A stretch of DNA of 64,000 bases, taken from contig NZ_LN909064.1 of the NCBI RefSeq assembly GCF_001486505.1, positions 248,001 through 312,000 on the forward strand. The letters are read 5' to 3'. A program made the position numbers and the translations under genes. This DNA comes from Paenibacillus rubinfantis (lineage in GTDB: Bacteria; Bacillota; Bacilli; Paenibacillales; Paenibacillaceae). A model generated the notes under the pieces. That model was given only the letters and a program-made list of their open reading frames with translations, searched no databases and was not told the origin of the DNA. This document shows, one piece after another, positions 1-8,985 of this stretch. Each line of letters opens with the position of its first letter. Position 1 is the stretch's first letter.

Positions 1-1
1 T

Positions 2-658
2 TTTCCGATATATTTAAGTTCAAAACCTGTAGTTTCTGCTCGAGTCAAAAAAGTGATCGAACCTTTTGTAAAAGATGAAGTTGAGTTTTTACCATTGTTA
101 CATGAAGAAATTAATTTATACATGATTAATGTAACAAATGTTCTAGATTGCGTAGACTGGGAGCGATCAGATGTTCAAACCTATAAAGATGGATCATTAG
201 CAGGATTTAATAAACTTGTATTTGATTTTACAAAAATACCTGAGGGGACGTACATTTTCAAATTTAAAGAACGTGCTTCTACATTGGTATTTGTCACAGA
301 GTTATTTAAGAACTTAGTAGAAAGCCATAAGTTTAAAGGATTAGACTTTTCCGAGGCTTACGATTCAGAATTCACCGAGGAGAAGGAACAGGAACAGAAG
401 CAGAATTACGAGTTGGCTCTTGAAGAAATTGAACGTAAAAAAGGAGAGGAATTCTCATACGAGGAAGCCAGGGAGCGAGTTGATAAAGGACAGGCTGTAG
501 CCAGTGGGAAATGGAAGATGCAGTTGGATGAGAAAGGGCGATTTTGGCTGGGTGAGCTTACTTTGGATTTAACTTATCAATGGATCATGCCGATCTATAC
601 TCCTCCGATACTGCTTGGTTATTTATGGCATGAAGTAGAGAAGTCCGAGATTAAATAA
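2..658 (+). CDS. Imm11-like immunity protein (5' partial)
   Basis: The reading frame is open from base 2, so the gene begins before the window; the GTG at 53 is probably internal. The residues before it (KPVVSARVKKVIEPF) continue smoothly into the rest. The pattern 'PVVS-R-K-VIEPF---EVEFLP', 'YMINVTNVLDCVDWERS' and 'TLVFVTELFKNLVESHKFKGLDF' resembles the Imm11/DUF1629-type immunity proteins common in Bacillus and Paenibacillus polymorphic-toxin loci. Such proteins bind and neutralise a cognate toxin in the cytoplasm. The toxin gene would lie upstream, outside the window. Residues 105-150 are strongly charged (Glu/Lys-rich) and may be a helical insertion. It ends 19 bases before the next gene. 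The family assignment is from pattern memory, so moderately sure. Confidence 0.6.
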   Translation, partial: FPIYLSSKPVVSARVKKVIEPFVKDEVEFLPLLHEEINLYMINVTNVLDCVDWERSDVQTYKDGSLAGFNKLVFDFTKIPEGTYIFKFKERASTLVFVTELFKNLVESHKFKGLDFSEAYDSEFTEEKEQEQKQNYELALEEIERKKGEEFSYEEARERVDKGQAVASGKWKMQLDEKGRFWLGELTLDLTYQWIMPIYTPPILLGYLWHEVEKSEIK

Positions 659-677
659 TTCGATGTGGAGGATTTCT

Positions 678-3600
678 ATGAGACGTTATTTAAGCATTTC
701 TATATGCTTTGCACTATTTTTGTCCATCCTCTCCCCCATGTACGGGGGAGGGGGGACGGTAGCTACGGCAGCAGCGGCAAGTTCTCCAATTACGACCCAT
801 TTACTAACGGGGAATCGGCATGTGAGTGGTATATATTACGGGAGTGTTGAGCTTCAATTAACTGTATTGAGTTCAGGCTCGGGGATTAGCGAGACGCGGT
901 ATAGCCTGAATGATGGGGGGAGCTGGGTAACTTACACAGAGCCTGTGATTTTCTCGGAAAAAAAGGTTTATCACATACTTTATCAATCCGTTGATAGTAT
1001 GGGGAATATCGAAGATCCTAAAGAAGTGGGTTTTACGATTAAGCAGGATTATTTTCCGCCTGAGACAAGCGTTGAGGTGATAGGGACAAAGGGACAGAAC
1101 TCCTATTACATTAGCCCGGTGACCGTCGCTTTGAATGCGGTTGACGGGCACTCCGCGATAGACTACTCGGAATACAGTCTTGATGGAGGACAGACATGGA
1201 ATCGCTATGTTCAACCCATTCCGATAAATGATCAAGATAAGACATTCATTTATTATCGTTCCAGGGATATTGACGGTAATATTGAGAAAGCGCAGAAATA
1301 TAAGGTTAATTTAGATCTGATCCCGCCTTCGGTACCTGAATTCGCAATCAGTCCGGACCTATGGAGTAATTCTAGCTTTGTAGTGACTATTTTTGATGGG
1401 ATTGATGGACAGAGCGGTACATTGAAATCGCAGTATCGTATTGAAGGCTCGGAAACCTGGCTGGACTATACGGCGCCGGTTACGGTTAGCGGTAGCAGCT
1501 TCAAGAAGATCTATGCAAGAACGGTTGATTATGCCGGAAATGTGAGTGAAGTTGCCGAGTATACCTTGCAATTTGAGACAGTGGCTCCCGGAAAGCCAAA
1601 TATAGAACTCAGTAAAGCGGTATGGACTAATGAACCCGTCTTTGTCAATATATTTGAGGGCAGCGACGAGGACAGCGGAGTTCGTGGTTACGAGTATAAA
1701 ATAGGATCCGAGTCGGAGGATTGGCTCGTTTATGGTGGGCCATTCTCTGTTAAAGACGAAGGAATCACCAAGGTCTATGGCCGGACGGTTGACGTTGCGG
1801 GGAATATTAGTCTAGCTAGCGAGGCAGAAGTTAAAATCGATCTAACCCCCCCTGCAGCCCCAGCTAATATCTATAAAGTGAATCAATTGGGTACCTCCGT
1901 ATTTATTCGCTGGTCCCCCGGTTCCGACAATCTATCAGGTATAGCTGAATATGAGATTTATAATGGGGATGCTCTTTTAGGAATTACGCAGGATACTAAA
2001 TTCAAACTAACAGACCTTACCCCAGGCGAAGATTATACCGTAACGATAAAATCCATAGACGTAGCAGGTAACGTATCTGAGATTGGTAGTTCCATAACCT
2101 TTTTTGTAAACAATATGACCGTTTCAGCCTACCGTGACCATAATTTTGCCTGGAATGCACAAGGTGATGTATGGGGATGGGGGTTAAACAGTAGGGGACA
2201 ATTAGGAGATGGAACTCGAGTTGATAAACAAGTTGCCACAAGCAATCCGAAATTAAACGGTTTTTCCATGATTTCGACAGGTTTGACGCAAAATATAGCC
2301 CTTCGCTCCGATGGAACCGTATGGACTTGGGGAGAAAGTTACCGTGGACAAGAAATCCCGCTTACCAAAGTTGAAGGCCTAGAAAATATTGTTTCTATAT
2401 CGTCAGGCTTGCTTCATTACTTGGCCTTACGGGAAGACGGAACCGTCTGGGCTTGGGGAAGCAATGATTTGGGGCAATTAGGTGACGGCACGACCAACAT
2501 CGCCACAACGCCTGTCCAAGTTGTTGGCTTGGATTCTGTTGTATCCATCGTAGCTAGTTATTACAATAGCATGGCTTTAAGAGAAGATGGAACCGTCTGG
2601 ATTTGGGGATATGGTATCCGAGGTGTGCTTGGATATGATGCTCCAACTGAACATAAGCAACTTACACCACTTCAGATTCCGAACCTGGAGGGCATCACGC
2701 AAATTGATTTGTCATATCTTCATGGAGCTGCATTGAAGGGCGACGGTACTGTATGGACCTGGGGATTTAATGAGAGTGGCCAATTGGGGGATGGTACCTT
2801 TTTTGATCATGCAGCGCCCCTACAGGTTCAAAACTTGAATGGGGTCATCAAAGTATCGGCATCCTATTCCCAGACCCTCGCACTTACCCGGGACGGAAAA
2901 GTCTGGGCTTGGGGGAACAATTATTATGGGGAAGTTGGGGATGCATCAGGTATCCAAAAACGCCCAAGTCCCGTTAGGACAGCGCATTTAGAAGGGATTG
3001 TTGATATTGAGGCGGGAGAGTTATATAGTATGGCAATTAAGAGAAACGGTTCTGTTTGGGCCTGGGGAAATAATACGTATGGTCAATTAGGAGACGGAAC
3101 TAAAGTTGCTAAAACTACCCGTACTTTGGTGAATGGAATTCCTTTCCCAACAGATGTATTATCCCCAAGTGCACCTACGCAATTAAGAACAACTGGAAAA
3201 ACTTCTACAACAGCGGTATTGGCTTGGGAGGAATCGAATGATAATCATGCGGTAAAAGAATACCTGGTATACCAAGGTAATACCCTGATAGATACTTTAG
3301 AGGTTGACGCTCATCCCATTGATTATACTACCGGCTATACGGCTATAGGTTTAGCCCCTGAAACGGAATATAAATTTACGATTAAGGCGCGAGATTACGC
3401 TGGCAATATTTCCGGCGGAAGTAACGAAGTTACTGTTAGGACAGAGGCTTCTTTACCAATGGCAATATCAGCTGGAAGCAATCACACTTTAGCCCTTAAG
3501 AGCGATGGGTCTGTTTGGGCTTGGGGAAGTAATAGTGCCGGTCAGATAGGCGATGGGTCATCAATAGGACGATTGACACCAAAACAGGCTACTGTTTCAT

Positions 3601-4853
3601 CAATCACGGCTATATCCGCAGGAGGCTCATTTAGTTTAGCATTAAAGAGTGACGGGACGGTTTGGGGCTGGGGTGAAAATACAATCGGACAGCTTGGGAA
3701 TTCACAATTGACTTCTCAACAAAAGGTGCCCAAAAAGATTGAGAACCTGGACTCGATTGTTGCTATCTCCGCAGGTCATACACATGCACTTGCTTTAAAA
3801 AGCGATGGGACGGTGTGGTCTTGGGGCTCCAATTTTAGTGGTGAGTTAGGCATTGGCACAACCACTAATTCTTATGTTCCCGTTAAAATACCTTCGTTAA
3901 GTGAAGTTAAGGCGATAAGTGCAGGGATGTTCTACAACATAGCTGTAAAGACAGATGGAACTGTGTGGGCATGGGGGATGAATAATTATGGTCAACTTGG
4001 TGACGGTTCAACAACAAATCGTTTAGTTCCAGTAAGAATTACAACTCTATCCGGTGTTGAAGGGGTTGCAGCAGGGTTATACCATGCCCTTGCATTGAAA
4101 CAGGATGGTTCAGTGTGGGCATGGGGATACAATTATTATGGTCAGCTTGGTGATGGTACGATCACGAGCCGGACAACACCAGTACGAATTGGAGCGTTGA
4201 GTGGCATCAAACAAATTTCGGCAGGGATGTACCATAGCATGGCCAAGTCTGACACCTTATTATATACATGGGGATCAAATGCATATGGTCAACTTGGAAA
4301 CAATGGAACATCCAACTCCTCTACCCCTATTGTTATTTCGTCATTGAGTCAGACCAAAGAGATTGATGCTGGATATAGCCATAGCACCATTTTGACCAAT
4401 AATAACGCGATGACCTGGGGTATGAATGGTACAGGACAACTTGGTGACGGTACCACAACCGATAAAAGAATACCGGTTGCAGTGAAGGGTCTTGTCTCCG
4501 GATTAACAACAAAAAATGTACGAGATTCTCTCATGATAGGTGAAGGAATATTTGCTGAGGAATCATTAATACTTCCGGATATGTTCCATTTTCCGGATTT
4601 GATTGCTCCATCTACCCCAGAAGATGTTATTGCTGAAATTTCTGGAGAAGGAATTTCCCTAAGATGGAAGGCATCAACTGATAATAATGGAATAAAAGAG
4701 TATTGGGTATATGCGGATCAGGTACTAGTAACTAAGACGGCTACCAATTCATCAATTATTATGAATCCAGAAAGAGACTTTACTTTATGGACTATTAGAG
4801 CGGTTGATGAGGAGGGGAATTTTTCGGATCAAAGTATTCCGATTTCATTGTAA
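678..4853 (+). CDS. Secreted protein with Ig-like repeats, FN3 domains and two RCC1 propellers
   Basis: This is a 1391-residue exported protein. The start is set at ATG 678 because GGAGG at 667-671 sits six bases before it; the ATG at 663 lies upstream of that site. A signal peptide covers about residues 1-32. Next come four or so OmpL47-type repeats ('YSLDGG-W--Y', 'IYARTVDYAGNVSE') to about residue 390, then an FN3 domain, seven RCC1 repeats ('G-VWAWG-N--GQLGDGT'), a second FN3 near residue 830, seven more RCC1 repeats, and a C-terminal FN3 near residue 1310. RCC1 repeats fold as seven-bladed beta-propellers, so two complete propellers are likely. No catalytic domain or LPXTG anchor is visible. 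A role in surface adhesion or glycan binding is inferred only. The gene is more AT-rich than its downstream neighbours. Confidence 0.85.
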   Translation: MRRYLSISICFALFLSILSPMYGGGGTVATAAAASSPITTHLLTGNRHVSGIYYGSVELQLTVLSSGSGISETRYSLNDGGSWVTYTEPVIFSEKKVYHILYQSVDSMGNIEDPKEVGFTIKQDYFPPETSVEVIGTKGQNSYYISPVTVALNAVDGHSAIDYSEYSLDGGQTWNRYVQPIPINDQDKTFIYYRSRDIDGNIEKAQKYKVNLDLIPPSVPEFAISPDLWSNSSFVVTIFDGIDGQSGTLKSQYRIEGSETWLDYTAPVTVSGSSFKKIYARTVDYAGNVSEVAEYTLQFETVAPGKPNIELSKAVWTNEPVFVNIFEGSDEDSGVRGYEYKIGSESEDWLVYGGPFSVKDEGITKVYGRTVDVAGNISLASEAEVKIDLTPPAAPANIYKVNQLGTSVFIRWSPGSDNLSGIAEYEIYNGDALLGITQDTKFKLTDLTPGEDYTVTIKSIDVAGNVSEIGSSITFFVNNMTVSAYRDHNFAWNAQGDVWGWGLNSRGQLGDGTRVDKQVATSNPKLNGFSMISTGLTQNIALRSDGTVWTWGESYRGQEIPLTKVEGLENIVSISSGLLHYLALREDGTVWAWGSNDLGQLGDGTTNIATTPVQVVGLDSVVSIVASYYNSMALREDGTVWIWGYGIRGVLGYDAPTEHKQLTPLQIPNLEGITQIDLSYLHGAALKGDGTVWTWGFNESGQLGDGTFFDHAAPLQVQNLNGVIKVSASYSQTLALTRDGKVWAWGNNYYGEVGDASGIQKRPSPVRTAHLEGIVDIEAGELYSMAIKRNGSVWAWGNNTYGQLGDGTKVAKTTRTLVNGIPFPTDVLSPSAPTQLRTTGKTSTTAVLAWEESNDNHAVKEYLVYQGNTLIDTLEVDAHPIDYTTGYTAIGLAPETEYKFTIKARDYAGNISGGSNEVTVRTEASLPMAISAGSNHTLALKSDGSVWAWGSNSAGQIGDGSSIGRLTPKQATVSSITAISAGGSFSLALKSDGTVWGWGENTIGQLGNSQLTSQQKVPKKIENLDSIVAISAGHTHALALKSDGTVWSWGSNFSGELGIGTTTNSYVPVKIPSLSEVKAISAGMFYNIAVKTDGTVWAWGMNNYGQLGDGSTTNRLVPVRITTLSGVEGVAAGLYHALALKQDGSVWAWGYNYYGQLGDGTITSRTTPVRIGALSGIKQISAGMYHSMAKSDTLLYTWGSNAYGQLGNNGTSNSSTPIVISSLSQTKEIDAGYSHSTILTNNNAMTWGMNGTGQLGDGTTTDKRIPVAVKGLVSGLTTKNVRDSLMIGEGIFAEESLILPDMFHFPDLIAPSTPEDVIAEISGEGISLRWKASTDNNGIKEYWVYADQVLVTKTATNSSIIMNPERDFTLWTIRAVDEEGNFSDQSIPISL

Positions 4854-4919
4854 TTAAACACATCAATCTGGTTGCTTTATAAAAGTATAATAACCAACAG
4901 ATCGATTTCTCTTCTTAGA

Positions 4920-4959
4920 AAAGAACGCTTGTGGAATTGCAGGCGTTCTTTCTTTTTTT
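4920..4959 (+). terminator. Intrinsic terminator after the RCC1 gene
   Basis: AAGAACGC (4921-4928) pairs with GCGTTCTT (4943-4950) and is followed by a run of T (4949-4959). It closes the AT-rich two-gene unit. Confidence 0.8.
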
Positions 4960-5034
4960 GGTGATATCGAATAATGTCGATAAATATAGGTCTTTAATAC
5001 GTGGTATTTGTCGAAATAAGACGTTTTGTGTCTA

Positions 5035-5060
5035 TAAGGTTTCGATGTTCTAGCCGATAT
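5035..5060 (+). promoter_or_regulatory. Sigma-D (sigma-28)-type promoter for the chemoreceptor gene
   Basis: GCCGATAT at 5053-5060 is the consensus -10 of Bacillus sigma-D promoters. TAAG at 5035-5038 sits 14 bases upstream as a near-consensus -35 (TAAA). Chemoreceptor genes are typical members of this motility regulon. The start codon is about 50 bases downstream. Confidence 0.6.
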
Positions 5061-5110
5061 ATGAATCAACTACTTGATACTACTGACAACCAAAATAAGG
5101 AGGGGTTATA

Positions 5111-6829
5111 TTGGGAGCCTGGATCAATCGAATAAGAAACATCAAGATCGTGCACAGCGTAGTGATGTTGTGGGTACTCTCCTTGCTTGCCACCACGGCC
5201 ATCGGCGTGGTTGGAATGAACTCGATTCTAAAGCTGCACCAAACGACGGAGGAGATTACCTCCGAAATTATTCCTAAGCTGAAGGATTGGGAAGATGTGA
5301 ACGGTCATATGGGGAATCTACGAAATACGGTGACGAAGATCATCGACCGCGATTACGATGAGGCGATGATCCAAACGTTTGAGGGTTTGGACCAGCAAAT
5401 TACAACGATCCTCGAGCGGAATGTGGCGGCGTCGCAAGGGAACCCGGAAGAAAGTGAACTGGCACAGAAAACCGCTCAAAGCTATCAAAAGTACGTCTCC
5501 TATCTTCCAACTTTGATCGAACAGCGCAAGCAAGGCCAAGTGGCCGATAAACAGCTGACGAACGTGGAAATGACGGAAGCGGGGAATGAATTAACCCAGG
5601 ACATTTTGAATATCGTGGATTACCAGAAACAAGTGGCTGATGAGAAAAGCGCGGCCTCAAAGCTCCTTCATACGAAAAGCCTGCGGCTGTTCACGATCAT
5701 CTTTGTTGCTTCGCTCCTTCTGATTAGCACGATCTCGATTTTTGTGCTCCTGATGATCCGCACTTCCATGAAGGACTTTATCTCCCGGGTAGAGCTGGTT
5801 GCAGAAGGCGATGTGACGGTTCAATTTAACGGAGAGCTCGGCAACGAGTTCGGGATGATGAACCGCGCTTTGAATAAGACCATCGGGGCGATTAAAACGA
5901 TTCTGCAAACCATCGGACTGGATTCGCAGAAACTCACCGACCAAACCATTGCACTGACGGCCTCCTCTGCAGCGATGAATATGAGCGTAAGCGAAGTCTC
6001 AACGGCCATCCAGGAAGTGTCCTTAGGCTCCGTCAATCAGGCGGAAGAGTTGGCTTCTATGACCGAGTCCTTCCAGGCGTTTGGTGACCGGCTGGACGAG
6101 ATCACCCGCTCGCTGGAGACGGTGGATGAAGTTGCGAAGCAGGCGGATGACAAGGCCCAGAACAGCAGCGGAAAATTGGCCGAATTGGTGACCTCCGTGC
6201 AAGGAATTGCCGAATCGTTTAGAGAAACGCAAACCAAGGTCGAAACCTTGACGGGCAGTTTGGCCCGCGTGACGGAGATTACCCGTCTAATCAGCGAGAT
6301 TTCCACCCAAACCAATCTGCTGTCGCTTAATGCGTCCATCGAAGCGGCGCGTGCCGGTGAGGCAGGCCGGGGATTTGCCGTCGTGGCGGGGGAAATTCGC
6401 AAGCTAGCGGAACAAACGCAGTATTCTTCCCAGGGGATCGACGATCTGTTGCAGGAAATAGGACGGGAAATGGACGGGGTATCGGCAACGTCGGCTAAAA
6501 CGGGCGAAGTGCTGGCTCGTCAATCCGAGGTCGTGAATACAACGATGGAGGCGGTTCAGGAGATCATCCATTCCATTCGGGAAATGATGCCGCAAATCGA
6601 AGAGATCACTACCTCTGTTGTGGCGGTTAATGAAGATAAGAACCGCGTCTTGCTCACCGTGAGCTCCGCTTCGGCTGTAGCTGAGCAAAATTCGGCCTCC
6701 GCCGAGGAAATTTCGGCATCGGCCATCGAGTTGAACAGCTCGACCGGGGATATCGCCCAATCGATCAAAGAGCTTGAATCGCTTTCGTTCGAAATGATCC
6801 GGGAAGTGGAGAAATTCAAATTGGCGTAA
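5111..6829 (+). CDS. Methyl-accepting chemotaxis protein
   Basis: This is a 572-residue transmembrane chemoreceptor with a TTG start, placed because GGAGGGG (5099-5104) lies just upstream. TM1 is about residues 15-35. An extracellular four-helix-bundle-like sensor region covers about 36-190, TM2 about 192-215 and HAMP about 216-270. The cytoplasmic methyl-accepting coiled coil runs to the end. The signalling hairpin tip is recognisable as '[33 protein letters not shown]' (split here for length) near residue 405-435; this is the part that contacts CheA and CheW. The upstream sigma-D-like promoter fits a flagellar/chemotaxis regulon. The ligand cannot be deduced. Family call is firm. Confidence 0.95.
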   Translation: MGAWINRIRNIKIVHSVVMLWVLSLLATTAIGVVGMNSILKLHQTTEEITSEIIPKLKDWEDVNGHMGNLRNTVTKIIDRDYDEAMIQTFEGLDQQITTILERNVAASQGNPEESELAQKTAQSYQKYVSYLPTLIEQRKQGQVADKQLTNVEMTEAGNELTQDILNIVDYQKQVADEKSAASKLLHTKSLRLFTIIFVASLLLISTISIFVLLMIRTSMKDFISRVELVAEGDVTVQFNGELGNEFGMMNRALNKTIGAIKTILQTIGLDSQKLTDQTIALTASSAAMNMSVSEVSTAIQEVSLGSVNQAEELASMTESFQAFGDRLDEITRSLETVDEVAKQADDKAQNSSGKLAELVTSVQGIAESFRETQTKVETLTGSLARVTEITRLISEISTQTNLLSLNASIEAARAGEAGRGFAVVAGEIRKLAEQTQYSSQGIDDLLQEIGREMDGVSATSAKTGEVLARQSEVVNTTMEAVQEIIHSIREMMPQIEEITTSVVAVNEDKNRVLLTVSSASAVAEQNSASAEEISASAIELNSSTGDIAQSIKELESLSFEMIREVEKFKLA

Positions 6830-6943
6830 AGAGGACCAAGGCCGCCTCGACCCAGCATCGCTTCCTCCTCCAAATCAAGCTATAATAAGCATAAATAAAA
6901 TCATAGTTTAGGTTGACGACCCGGAGAGGAGCAGCGAAGAGCG

Positions 6944-8059
6944 ATGTACGGAAACGAAGGAATAACAGACAAGAAGACGCTGAAGACGGCTTTCGACCGG
7001 ACGGTTTATCAGGTGGGAGGTCACGGCAAACGGAATATAGAGGTGCTGAAGCAAGCTTTTGCCGAGATCGACGGGCAACTGGACAGTGACATGTATGGTA
7101 ACGGGCTTGCTTTGGAAGCTTTTGAAGCGAAAATGGCCGGGGTGCTGGGCAAGGCTTCGGCTGTGTTCTTCCCCAGCGGTACGATGGCGCAGCAAATCGC
7201 TTTGCGGATCTGGTGCGAACGTAAGGGAACGAAACGCGTAGCCTACCATCCCTTATGCCATCTGGAGATTCATGAGGAGGACGGCTTAAAGGAACTGCAC
7301 GGGATCGAGCCGATCCTTCTGGCGGACAAGGACCGGCTAATCAGCTTGGAGGATGTTCAGGGTTTGCCCGAGGGGGTCGCTTGCCTGCTGCTCGAGCTGC
7401 CGCAGCGCGAGATCGGCGGACAACTGCCACCGTTTGAGGAGCTTGCGGCGATTTCCGAATACTGTCGGGAGAAAGGCATTCAGCTGCATTTGGACGGAGC
7501 CCGGCTATTTGAAGTCCTTCCGTACTATCAGAAAACTGCAGCAGAAGTCTGCGCCTTATTTGACAGCGTCTATATCTCCTTCTATAAAGGCATCGGCGGA
7601 ATTGCCGGAGCGATATTGGCCGGGGAACCGGAGTTTACGAAGGAATCCAAGGTGTGGAAGAGACGACACGGCGGCGATTTGATTAGCTTGTATCCTTATT
7701 TTTTGAGTGCGGATTATTATTATGAGCAACGTGTCGGGAACATGGATGTGTATTACCGGCAGGCGCAGGAGCTCTCCGGTCTGTATAACCGGTGCCATCA
7801 TCTGAAGACCGTACCGGATGTCCCGGTTTCAAACATGTTTCATGTCCATGCGGATCTCCCTAAGGATCGGCTGGAGTACATCCTAATCGAGGTCTACCGG
7901 GAAACAGGGGTTGGCTTAACCCCCTCAGTCAAGGAGAAGGTTGATCAGGGCTGCTCCTTCGAGGTAACCATCGGAGACCGGTATGGCGAGGTACCGAAAG
8001 ACCGGCTGCAACTGACGTTTGAATTACTTGATCAGAAGCTGAGAGGGGAATCGCTATGA
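6944..8059 (+). CDS. Threonine aldolase-family PLP enzyme (beta-eliminating lyase fold)
   Basis: This is a 371-residue fold-type I PLP enzyme. 'FFPSGTMAQQIAL' near residue 70 is the cofactor-phosphate loop. 'LHLDGARLFE' near 185 carries the Asp and Arg typical of threonine aldolases. 'SVYISFYKG' near 210 holds the Schiff-base lysine. The likely reaction is retro-aldol cleavage of beta-hydroxy amino acids such as L-threonine or L-allo-threonine to glycine and an aldehyde. The ATG follows a purine-rich AGAGGAG site. The stop overlaps the next gene's ATGA, so the two are translationally coupled. Substrate specificity cannot be read from the sequence; other beta-eliminating lyases of this group remain possible. 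Confidence 0.88.
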   Translation: MYGNEGITDKKTLKTAFDRTVYQVGGHGKRNIEVLKQAFAEIDGQLDSDMYGNGLALEAFEAKMAGVLGKASAVFFPSGTMAQQIALRIWCERKGTKRVAYHPLCHLEIHEEDGLKELHGIEPILLADKDRLISLEDVQGLPEGVACLLLELPQREIGGQLPPFEELAAISEYCREKGIQLHLDGARLFEVLPYYQKTAAEVCALFDSVYISFYKGIGGIAGAILAGEPEFTKESKVWKRRHGGDLISLYPYFLSADYYYEQRVGNMDVYYRQAQELSGLYNRCHHLKTVPDVPVSNMFHVHADLPKDRLEYILIEVYRETGVGLTPSVKEKVDQGCSFEVTIGDRYGEVPKDRLQLTFELLDQKLRGESL

Positions 8060-8400
8060 ACCGTAAAGTCATTTTTTTGACCACGGACAGCATGGGGAAC
8101 GGCGAACGGGAGCTCGGAACGCAACTGCTGGAAACGTTCTTGACGTTGTTGAAGCAACGGGAACCGGAGCAGCTGCCTGCAGCGGTTTTTTGTGTGAATC
8201 GGGGTGTACTGGCCTTGACTGAACAATCGTTTGCTTCACTGCATCTGAAAGAGCTGGCCAGTCGAGGCGTACCGGTATTGGCCTGCGGGACTTGTGTCAA
8301 TTATTACGGCATTCAGGATCAACTCGCAGCCGGTGAGGTGTCTAGCATGGGATACTTTATGGAACTGGCAGAGCAATACGAGGTGCTGACCTTATCCTGA
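8056..8400 (+). CDS. yedF: DsrE/YedF-like sulfur-carrier protein
   Basis: This 114-residue protein overlaps the preceding aldolase by four bases (ATGA). The opening 'KVIFLTTDSMGNGERELG', the block 'FCVNRGVLALTE' and 'GVPVLACGTCVNYYGI' near residue 75 match the C-terminal DsrE-like domain of YedF, which is linked to selenium or sulfur metabolism. The CGTC cysteine pair is the probable functional site. The N-terminal TusA-like half of full-length YedF is absent. Coupling to a PLP enzyme suggests a role in sulfur or selenium transfer from an amino-acid substrate, but that is inference. A hairpin terminator follows directly. Confidence 0.75.
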   Translation: MNRKVIFLTTDSMGNGERELGTQLLETFLTLLKQREPEQLPAAVFCVNRGVLALTEQSFASLHLKELASRGVPVLACGTCVNYYGIQDQLAAGEVSSMGYFMELAEQYEVLTLS

Positions 8401-8419
8401 ACAGGCATCGAATCGAAAA

Positions 8420-8466
8420 AACACCGTAAGAATACGGCTTCTGCCGTCCCTTACGGTGTTTTTTTA
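8420..8466 (+). terminator. Intrinsic terminator after yedF-like gene
   Basis: AACACCGTAA (8420-8429) pairs with TTACGGTGTT (8451-8460). An inner CGGC/GCCG stem is present, and a T run continues to 8465. Confidence 0.85.
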
Positions 8467-8664
8467 TTTCGGACCCTCGTCTATTAATGACTCTATTCCT
8501 CGATAATTCAAGCCTGTTTGAAATAATCAAAGCAGGAAGATGATGTATGCGCTTACCTGAACAAGGCGGATCACAAAATCCTGCCAATCGGTCATTTACA
8601 CTTCTTTACACATTTCGGAGCCGGGAGTATGATGCATCAGTAGCAATTTTATATCTGACAATGA

Positions 8665-8825
8665 CCTGATCGCTGAATTCTGCATGCAGAAACGGGGGAA
8701 CCAACTGAGACGGGCTTAGTGCCGGTTTCCGGGGTGAATCGCTTGCTTGGCCGTTTTGGCCAAACGGGCGTAGGGCTGCTTTCGTGCCCGAATCCGTCAG
8801 CTAACTCCGTAAGCGTCCGAAAGAG
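8665..8825 (+). ncRNA. c-di-AMP riboswitch (ydaO/yuaA type), aptamer
   Basis: The leader carries the conserved blocks of the ydaO/yuaA aptamer: ATCGCTGAATTC at the 5' end, GGGGGAACCA near 8694-8703, GGGGTGAATC near 8731, and CCGAATCCGTCAGCTAAC near 8788-8806 followed by a TAAGCGT-like end. This class binds cyclic di-AMP and turns downstream genes off. The next gene, kimA, is a classical target, because c-di-AMP rises with potassium and must stop potassium import. Confidence 0.9.
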
Positions 8826-8862
8826 GGAACTGTCGCGACTTTTGCCTATGATTTTTAAAAGC

Positions 8863-8898
8863 GGTCGCGGGAAGGTCCAACTTTCCTGCGGCCTTTTT
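8863..8898 (+). terminator. Riboswitch expression-platform terminator
   Basis: A 13-bp stem (8863-8875 with 8881-8893, a few GU pairs) has a five-base loop and is followed by TTTTT. It lies between the aptamer and the kimA start, as expected for ligand-induced termination. Confidence 0.85.
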
Positions 8899-8985
8899 GC
8901 GTTGTTCTTCGCAGGAATGGAGAACCTATAGAGCACCAAATAAGTAGGGCAGAAGTTATTTTGGGGATGAAAAGAGGAGCTCATC

